Shown here in pieces: positions 1 through 5,082 of a stretch of 9,204 nt of DNA; the first letter of the stretch is position 1, and every line of letters begins with the position of its first letter. Location of the stretch: contig SVRU01000090.1 in NCBI GenBank assembly GCA_015064665.1, positions 1-9,204 of the forward strand. Direction: 5' to 3'. Origin of the DNA: Oscillospiraceae bacterium (lineage in GTDB: Bacteria > Bacillota_A > Clostridia > Oscillospirales > CAG-272). The translations under genes and the position numbers were made by a program. Below the pieces are notes generated by a model that was given only the letters and a program-made list of their open reading frames with translations, had not been told where the DNA came from and did not search any database.

Positions 1-473
1 ATGCAAATCAAAATAGCGAGGAGAAATATAAAACCATTCTTAATTGCACGCTTATTATAAAGCTTATTTCGATCGTTTATAAGTTCTTTATATCCAACAT
101 CATTTTTTATATCAATTCTCTGCGCATCTATTTCTACTGTCAAATATGCTTTTGATTGATTTTTATTTAACTTTGAATATTTAGGCTTAACACCATATGT
201 TTTTTCGAGAAAAGGATATCTTAAAGGAATACTATATTTTCCATCATCATTACGACCACTTCCAATATCATATGTAAAATAAACCTTATTCTTGCATTCT
301 CCACATTCAAACAAAAAAGAAATTAGGTTACTATCAACTAAATGAAATCCTGAATTACTCATTCTGTTTAACCATTTATCAAGACGATTGTACGCGAAAG
401 AGGGGTATATACGAAATTTTCGAATGTATTTTTTTGATGGATCTTTAACAAAATGCCGGAATATTTTTTTCAT
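1..473 (-). CDS. DUF2812-like membrane protein, 3' part outside the window
   Basis: The frame is open from ATG at 471-473 to the window edge (157 codons seen, C-terminus missing). A strong AGGAGG-type ribosome binding site lies at about 482-488, roughly 8 bases upstream. The N-terminal half has the DUF2812 pattern: a basic K-F-R-I-Y stretch (residues 19-23), then D-K-W-L-N-R-M (32-38) followed by G-F-H-L-V (42-46). A C-x-x-C pair sits at 57-60. The visible end (about 147-157, F-I-F-L-L-A-I-L) is the start of a membrane helix, as expected for the C-terminal helices of this family. In Firmicutes, DUF2812 genes often follow a PadR repressor gene; none precedes this one here. Function is unknown for the family. 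The gene is AT-richer than the ATPase next to it. I infer the family from the motif pattern alone. Confidence 0.75.
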   Translation of the reverse strand, partial: MKKIFRHFVKDPSKKYIRKFRIYPSFAYNRLDKWLNRMSNSGFHLVDSNLISFLFECGECKNKVYFTYDIGSGRNDDGKYSIPLRYPFLEKTYGVKPKYSKLNKNQSKAYLTVEIDAQRIDIKNDVGYKELINDRNKLYNKRAIKNGFIFLLAILIC

Positions 474-568
474 CCAATCACCCTCCTTTTCAAATTTTCA
501 TTAGTTATTCAATGTTTTTGTCAGTTTTAGTTTTGCGAATAAAAGCTTATATCTCTATTCACACATCT

Positions 569-596
569 ATTATATCACAAAACCGCAGAAAATCAA
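569..596 (-). promoter_or_regulatory. Promoter for the DUF2812-like gene
   Basis: On the minus strand TTGATT (591-596) and TATAAT (569-574) are separated by 16 bases. The -10 is a perfect consensus and the -35 matches at four of six positions. The predicted start near 562 leaves a leader of about 90 bases before the ATG at 473. The -35 and spacer lie inside the hairpin at 580-606. Confidence 0.7.
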
Positions 597-606
597 TCTG
601 CGGTTT
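580..606 (-). terminator. 10-bp hairpin, possible terminator of the ATPase transcript
   Basis: A perfect 10-bp inverted repeat (580-589 with 597-606, loop 7) is followed on the minus strand by TTTTG. The ATPase stop codon is about 160 bases upstream on the same strand, so this could end its message. The U-tract is short and interrupted, and the element overlaps the next promoter, so terminator function is an inference. Confidence 0.45.
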
Positions 607-766
607 CTGCTATTTCTGTCGGTAGGTAAAGTACTCCCTAAAACTGTCCTTTATAGTACTGCTCTATGCGGGTTGGTTTTTTGCTTATACGTAGATTCGA
701 CCTATCTCGAGCCATGAGTCAAAAGCTTTTAATTAAGCAAATGACTCAGCCTCTTTTGTTAAACTA
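607..766. other. Intergenic stretch with an imperfect hairpin; no gene seen
   Basis: No supported reading frame or RNA family was recognised. The clearest structure is an inverted repeat, TGAGTCA at 715-721 with TGACTCA at 742-748. It is continued, after a 3x3 A/A internal loop, by GCTT (725-728) with AAGC (735-738). On the minus strand it follows the ATPase stop at once but has no U-tract, so it is more likely a 3' end-stabilising or processing structure than a classic terminator. AGTACT occurs twice in the stretch. Confidence 0.4.
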
Positions 767-3454
767 CTAGTTATTTTCCTTTTTCTTATCAATCATTCTG
801 TGGAATATCTTTACAACCTCAACGATAGGAATTATCGTTATGGCAAGAGCCATGGAAATGCCGTATTCCATAAGGTTAAGATGAGCAAGCTCAAAGGCTT
901 TGCAAAGGAAATCAACCTCAACTACGACGGTTGTGAGTATGAATGAAAGTATGCCGGCGCCCCAGAGCCACTTGTTCTGACCCTTGATGGTAAATATAGA
1001 GCCGCGAAGCGAGCGCATATTGAACGCGTGGAATATTTCACACATCGACAGTGTGAGGAACGCCATGCTTGAGCCGAGCATTTCGGCGGAATAGGTGCCG
1101 GCAGCTATTGCATCGGCGTGATAATTGGTTGCAAGCCAGAAGCGGCCGATAACGTATGAAACAAGTGTTATAACGGTTACGAGGACACCCTGATACGCTA
1201 CCGCAAAACCAAGACCGCCCGCAAAAATGCCCTCTTTGGAGTCACGGGGCTTGCGCTCCATTACGTTTGCTTCGGGCTTTTCCATACCGAGCGCAAGCGC
1301 GGGGAAGCAGTCTGTGATAAGGTTTATCCACAAAAGATGAACGGGTTTGAAGATTGTGAAGCCGAAGAGAGTTGCGAAGAATATCGAGAGAACCTCGGAA
1401 AGATTCGATGCGAGAAGGAACTGTATTGCCTTACGGATATTGTCGTAAATACGGCGTCCCTCTCCTACTGCGGAAACGATGGTTGCAAAGTTATCGTCGG
1501 CAAGAATCATATCGGCAACGTTTTTGGTTACGTCGGTTCCCGTAATACCCATACCAACGCCTATGTCGGCATTCTTGATTGAAGGAGCGTCGTTGACACC
1601 GTCACCCGTCATAGCGGTGACCCTGCCCTTCTTTCTCCATGCATTTACGATTCTGGTTTTGTGCTCGGGCTGAACGCGTGCATAAACCGAGTACCTCTCA
1701 ACAGCACTTTCAAACTCCTCGTCTGAAATATCGTTAAGCTCAGCGCCGGTTATAGCCTCTTCTGCACTCTCTATAATTCCAAGCTGCATTGCTATTGCAA
1801 CGGCGGTATCCTTATGGTCGCCGGTTATCATAATGGGTCTTATACCTGCGGAGCGGCACTCGTCTATTGCGGGCTTAACCTCGGGACGAACAGGGTCTAT
1901 CATACCCACAAGACCGACGAAGCAAAGCTCGTTTTCAACACTGTCAGCGGTGTATTCCGACGGCTCTGCGTCAAGATCCTTCTTGGCTGCTGCAAGCACT
2001 CTGAGCGCCTTGTCAGCCATTGCCTTATTAGCCGAAAGAATATCAGCGCGAACGCTCTCGGTAAGCTCAACTACGCTTCCGCCAACGAGAGCGCAGGTGC
2101 ATCTTTTAAGAAGCTCGTCGGGTGCGCCCTTTGTAAACTGAACGAGCTTGCCCTCCTCGGTGCGATGAACCGTACTCATCATTTTTCTGCCGGAATCAAA
2201 CGGAACTTCACCGATACGGACGTAAACGCTTTTCTGAGTATTCTTTGAAAGTCCAAGTGTCTCTGCATAATTGACGAGAGCGCATTCAGTGGGCTCGCCT
2301 ACCGCACCTGCTGCTTCAGTATCAAACTCAGCATCAGAGCAAAGCGACATGGAATTTGCTAAAAGCCCCTCGTCATCACCGTAATGGTCAACCACAGTCA
2401 TCCTGTTCTGAGTAAGAGTACCCGTCTTATCCGAGCAGATTATCTGTGTACAGCCAAGAGTTTCAACAGCGGTAAGCTTACGTATAATAGCATTGCGCTT
2501 TGACATATTGGTTACACCTATCGAAAGAACGATAGTAACGACGGTTGCAAGTCCCTCGGGAATTGCGGCAACAGCAAGCGATATTGCAATCATAAAGGAA
2601 TTGAGAACAGGCTCGAAGCCTATGCCGTCACGAATAAGCTGAACGCCGAAAATTATCACGCATATGCCTATAACGAGATAGGTGAGTATCTTTGAAAGAC
2701 CTGCAAGCTTTATCTGGAGAGGCGTTTTTCCCTCCTCTGCCTGTGCAAGTGCATCGGCAATCTTACCCATTTCGGTATCCATACCGGTTGCCACAACGAT
2801 AGCCTTTCCTCTTCCGTAAACCACGGTCGAGCCCATAAACACCATATTTTTGCGGTCACCGAGAGCAACGTCGCCGTTCGTTCCAGGCTCAAGCGCCTCA
2901 ACCTTTTTATCAACCGGAACCGATTCGCCCGTAAGGGCCGCTTCCTCTATTTTCATAGATGCACACTCAATAATACGGGCATCGGCAGGAACTGCATCAC
3001 CTGCTTCAAGAAGAATAATATCACCGACTACGAGATCTTCGCTGAGAATAAATATCTGCTTTCCGTCACGAATAACCTTGCTTTGAGCCTTTGACATCTC
3101 CTGCAAGGCTTCGATAGCCTTCTCTGCCTTACTCTCTTGGAATACTCCGAGAATCGCGTTAATGATTACAACGGCAAGAATTATCACGACATCGGCAGGA
3201 AATTCAAAGCCGTGCTGAAGTCCGTTATAAATCTCAACGCCTGCGGAAATTGCCGCGGCAACGAGCAGAATTATAGTCATCGGCTCTGCAAGCTGCTTTA
3301 AAAATCTATGCAGCATCGATTCCTTTTTGCCCTCAACGAGCTTGTTTTTTCCGTTTTTTTCGAGTCTCGCCGAAGCATCTGACGATGAAAGACCGTCTGA
3401 TGAGCCCCCGACGGCATCGAAAACATTGGATGTTTCCTCAAGGTAAAATTTCAT
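767..3454 (-). CDS. P2A-type Ca2+/Mn2+ transporting ATPase (efflux), riboswitch controlled
   Basis: This 895-residue cytoplasmic-membrane pump should use ATP to expel divalent cations. It has the full P2A architecture: N-terminal cation-ATPase domain, membrane segments M1 (about 57-76) and M2 (86-106), actuator loop with T-G-E-S (175-178), M4 P-E-G-L (299-302), phosphorylation motif D-K-T-G-T-L-T with the acceptor D342, nucleotide-binding K-G-A-P-D (442-446), hinge T-G-D-G-V-N-D (616-622), and six C-terminal helices. Against SERCA, all the acidic and polar calcium ligands appear present: E300 (M4), N684 and E687 (M5), N711, T714 and D715 (M6), E806 (M8). The ATG is preceded by AAAGGAG (3467-3473) at a rather long 12-base gap; the N-terminus fits the family. 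The yybP-ykoY leader upstream argues for Mn2+ as a physiological substrate, as for the YoaB-type pumps known to sit behind this riboswitch; the ligand set by itself would suit Ca2+. Confidence 0.93.
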   Translation of the reverse strand: MKFYLEETSNVFDAVGGSSDGLSSSDASARLEKNGKNKLVEGKKESMLHRFLKQLAEPMTIILLVAAAISAGVEIYNGLQHGFEFPADVVIILAVVIINAILGVFQESKAEKAIEALQEMSKAQSKVIRDGKQIFILSEDLVVGDIILLEAGDAVPADARIIECASMKIEEAALTGESVPVDKKVEALEPGTNGDVALGDRKNMVFMGSTVVYGRGKAIVVATGMDTEMGKIADALAQAEEGKTPLQIKLAGLSKILTYLVIGICVIIFGVQLIRDGIGFEPVLNSFMIAISLAVAAIPEGLATVVTIVLSIGVTNMSKRNAIIRKLTAVETLGCTQIICSDKTGTLTQNRMTVVDHYGDDEGLLANSMSLCSDAEFDTEAAGAVGEPTECALVNYAETLGLSKNTQKSVYVRIGEVPFDSGRKMMSTVHRTEEGKLVQFTKGAPDELLKRCTCALVGGSVVELTESVRADILSANKAMADKALRVLAAAKKDLDAEPSEYTADSVENELCFVGLVGMIDPVRPEVKPAIDECRSAGIRPIMITGDHKDTAVAIAMQLGIIESAEEAITGAELNDISDEEFESAVERYSVYARVQPEHKTRIVNAWRKKGRVTAMTGDGVNDAPSIKNADIGVGMGITGTDVTKNVADMILADDNFATIVSAVGEGRRIYDNIRKAIQFLLASNLSEVLSIFFATLFGFTIFKPVHLLWINLITDCFPALALGMEKPEANVMERKPRDSKEGIFAGGLGFAVAYQGVLVTVITLVSYVIGRFWLATNYHADAIAAGTYSAEMLGSSMAFLTLSMCEIFHAFNMRSLRGSIFTIKGQNKWLWGAGILSFILTTVVVEVDFLCKAFELAHLNLMEYGISMALAITIIPIVEVVKIFHRMIDKKKENN

Positions 3455-3512
3455 TTCTAAATTTGACTCCTTTATTTCTTGGATTTACTCCATAATAACA
3501 TTATATAGGAAG

Positions 3513-3559
3513 GAAAATCAAAAAAGACTTTTGCAATCCGTAGTGATTGCAAAAGTCTT
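3513..3559 (-). terminator. Riboswitch-controlled intrinsic terminator upstream of the ATPase
   Basis: On the minus strand a perfect 15-bp stem (3545-3559 with 3524-3538, loop 6) is followed by TTTTGATTTT. It lies between the promoter and the ATPase start, so it must be bypassed for expression. Its 5' arm contains bases 3549-3555, the 3' strand of aptamer stem P1, so terminator and closed aptamer exclude each other. Expected logic: no Mn2+, terminator forms; Mn2+ bound, read-through. Confidence 0.92.
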
Positions 3560-3648
3560 GCTACCTTTATACAGTACCGACAACCGAGCTCAAGGCTGTA
3601 ATGACGATTGTCGGAGACGCTAGCGCGCCTAGCTACTCCCTTTTACGC
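3549..3648 (-). promoter_or_regulatory. yybP-ykoY manganese riboswitch aptamer
   Basis: The minus strand carries the two conserved blocks of this class: AAAAGGGAGTAGC near the 5' end (3632-3644) and AAGGTAGCAAGAC near the 3' end (3556-3568). Visible helices are P1 (3640-3646 with 3549-3555, one U-G pair), a 5-bp hairpin directly after the first block (3629-3633 with 3619-3623), and a 7-bp stem CCGACAA/TTGTCGG (3608-3614 with 3577-3583) capping the other arm. In the known class the two conserved loops dock and bind Mn2+ (with Mg2+). Expression platform and gene order fit a transcriptional ON switch for a metal exporter. I identified the family by recalled consensus. Confidence 0.9.
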
Positions 3649-3652
3649 ATAT

Positions 3653-3681
3653 ATGATACACCATTTATTTGAATTTGTCAA
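3653..3681 (-). promoter_or_regulatory. Promoter for the riboswitch-ATPase transcript
   Basis: TTGACA (3676-3681, perfect) and TATCAT (3653-3658, five of six) are 17 bases apart on the minus strand. The expected start, near 3646, falls right at the first base of aptamer stem P1, so the transcript begins with the riboswitch and has an untranslated leader of about 190 bases. Confidence 0.88.
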
Positions 3682-3733
3682 GAATATTTCGGTATTTTCT
3701 TATGTAAAACCGTTAAAATTGTGCGTTTTTAAC

Positions 3734-3762
3734 TTGACTTTTATTTTGAAAAGATTTAGGAT
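3734..3762 (+). promoter_or_regulatory. Promoter for the 406-residue toroid-like protein
   Basis: TTGACT (3734-3739) and TAGGAT (3757-3762) are spaced by 17 bases on the plus strand, with a predicted start near 3769. It is divergent from the ATPase promoter; the two -35 boxes are about 50 bases apart. The ribosome binding site GGAGG (3780-3784) is 8 bases before the ATG at 3793. Confidence 0.65.
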
Positions 3763-3792
3763 AGAATTAACAAACAGACGGAGGAACTGATA

Positions 3793-5013
3793 ATGAATCA
3801 GAATAGCTTTGATAAATTTCCGGAGGCTTTGCAAGCGGCGCTTGCGCGGCTTAACGTTCTTGTCGGTGAAGAAACTCTTGATTATTTCTACGAGCTTTAC
3901 GATTCGGAGACGGGCGGATTTTATTACAGCATATCTTCCCGCGATTCCAAAGAAATGACACCGTTTGCCGAGGGTACATGCTTTGTTCAAGAGGCGCTTT
4001 TAGCCGGAGGAATGACCCTTCCCGATTGGTATAAAGAAAAGGTTGGAAAATGGATACAAAGCCATCAAGACGAGTCGGACGGGTTCTTTTATGAGGAGCT
4101 TTGGGGCAAAATCACCTCAGGACCGCGCCTTAACCGCGACCTTGCGTACAGCAAGAGCATTCTCAGCCGTTGCGGATACAAGCAGCTTTACGCGCTCCCA
4201 GAGGATAGAATAAAATCCGAAGGAATAGCTTCAAACGCGACCCTGCCGGAATATTTGCAGAGTGAAGAAAAAATGACTGAATATCTCGATTCGCTCGATT
4301 GGTCGCAAAAGTCTATTTGGTCCACGGGACAAAAGCTCTCCACAGCGGGCTCGCTTATTAAAGCGGCGGGCCTTTACGACCTTACTCGCAATTACATAAA
4401 AGCAAAACAAAATTTAAATACCGGACTTTTCGGAGAGGGGCTTGGCTGGATGAACACGAACGGAGCAATGAAGCTCTCTGCGTTTTTTACAAGCACCGAG
4501 CATCCCTACCCTAATTCAGAGCTTGCTATTGAAAGCGTAAAAAGGCTTTATACGGGGGATACGCCGCCCACAAGCGCCACGTTTATTTGGAATCCTTTCG
4601 TTCTTTTAAAAAGAATTCTTGACTATGCGGGCGAGAATACCGATAAGCTGAGAGCTCTTCTTTACGAGTCCGGCGCGGATATCGTAAACCGCGCTATCGA
4701 CTGCGCGCTTCTTTTAAAAAGAGATGACGGTGGATTTGCAGGAAACCTTACGAGAGGCTCAAAATTGCAGCAGGGCTACCTCTACGGTCACGGTCTGCGG
4801 TGGGAGTCGGATCTTGACGGTACTCTTATTGCAGGTCAAAGGCTTTACAGCGCAATATATTCCGTATTCGGATTAACTGCGCCAAGCAATTACTATCTTT
4901 CAAGAAACGACGAATTTTGGGAGAGGTGCAAAAACAAACCCGAAACGGTAAAAAGTCTTCCACGTCCCGAAGGCGCACTTTCTCCATCGGGTGCAATGGA
5001 GCCTGTAAGATAA
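3793..5013 (+). CDS. Cytosolic protein with D-G-G-F-type repeats, probable alpha/alpha toroid, function unknown
   Basis: This 406-residue protein has no signal peptide or membrane helix. The ATG is well supported by GGAGG at 8 bases. Similar motifs recur along the chain: D-S-E-T-G-G-F-Y-Y (37-45), D-E-S-D-G-F-F-Y (93-100), N-T-G-L-F-G-E-G (209-216) and R-D-D-G-G-F-A-G (310-317), separated by predicted helices rich in L, A, Y and W. This resembles the repeats of terpenoid-cyclase/prenyltransferase-like barrels and some (alpha/alpha)6 glycosidases. I do not see the D-x-D-D-T-A motif of squalene-hopene cyclases, so a cyclase call is not justified. C331-340 (Y-G-H-G-L-R-W-E-S-D) and 112-120 (R-L-N-R-D-L-A-Y-S) are polar/aromatic clusters that could line a cavity. 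It is monocistronic, divergent from the ATPase and convergent with the NlpC/P60 gene, so context gives no function. Confidence 0.85.
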   Translation: MNQNSFDKFPEALQAALARLNVLVGEETLDYFYELYDSETGGFYYSISSRDSKEMTPFAEGTCFVQEALLAGGMTLPDWYKEKVGKWIQSHQDESDGFFYEELWGKITSGPRLNRDLAYSKSILSRCGYKQLYALPEDRIKSEGIASNATLPEYLQSEEKMTEYLDSLDWSQKSIWSTGQKLSTAGSLIKAAGLYDLTRNYIKAKQNLNTGLFGEGLGWMNTNGAMKLSAFFTSTEHPYPNSELAIESVKRLYTGDTPPTSATFIWNPFVLLKRILDYAGENTDKLRALLYESGADIVNRAIDCALLLKRDDGGFAGNLTRGSKLQQGYLYGHGLRWESDLDGTLIAGQRLYSAIYSVFGLTAPSNYYLSRNDEFWERCKNKPETVKSLPRPEGALSPSGAMEPVR

Positions 5014-5020
5014 TTTAAAC

Positions 5021-5057
5021 GAGGCCGGCTCAAGTTGTTTTAACTTGAATCGGCCTC
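5021..5057. terminator. Bidirectional terminator hairpin between convergent genes
   Basis: Stem GAGGCCG/CGGCCTC (5021-5027 with 5051-5057), a 2x2 internal loop, then TCAAGTT/AACTTGA (5030-5036 with 5042-5048) with a 5-base loop. It starts 7 bases after the stop at 5013 and lies 26 bases past the stop of the minus-strand gene. The minus side is followed by GTTTAAATT; the plus side lacks a U-tract, so termination may be better on the minus strand. Confidence 0.7.
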
Positions 5058-5067
5058 TGTTGCGCTA

Positions 5068-5080
5068 GGGGGATTCCCCC
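5068..5080. repeat. GGGGG-ATT-CCCCC inverted repeat at the 3' end of the NlpC/P60 gene
   Basis: A perfect 5-bp all-GC stem with a 3-base loop lies two bases beyond the stop codon of the minus-strand gene. It is close to the larger hairpin at 5021-5057 and may back it up or protect the 3' end. Role not established. Confidence 0.4.
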
Positions 5081-5082
5081 GT

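Noticed and set aside
690..713. Possible tRNA 3' end (TTCGAC near a GAGCCA)
   Set aside because: No 5-bp T-stem can be formed around the loop and no D or anticodon arm lies upstream; it is a chance match.
3500..3505. A second TATAAT on the minus strand just before the ATPase gene
   Set aside because: No acceptable -35 lies 16-18 bases upstream, and the site is in the AT-rich tail of the riboswitch terminator; the consensus promoter upstream of the aptamer explains transcription better.
3608..3790. A 60-codon plus-strand frame in the control region
   Set aside because: It lies antisense to the riboswitch and across both promoters, has no ribosome binding site and shows no protein-like pattern.
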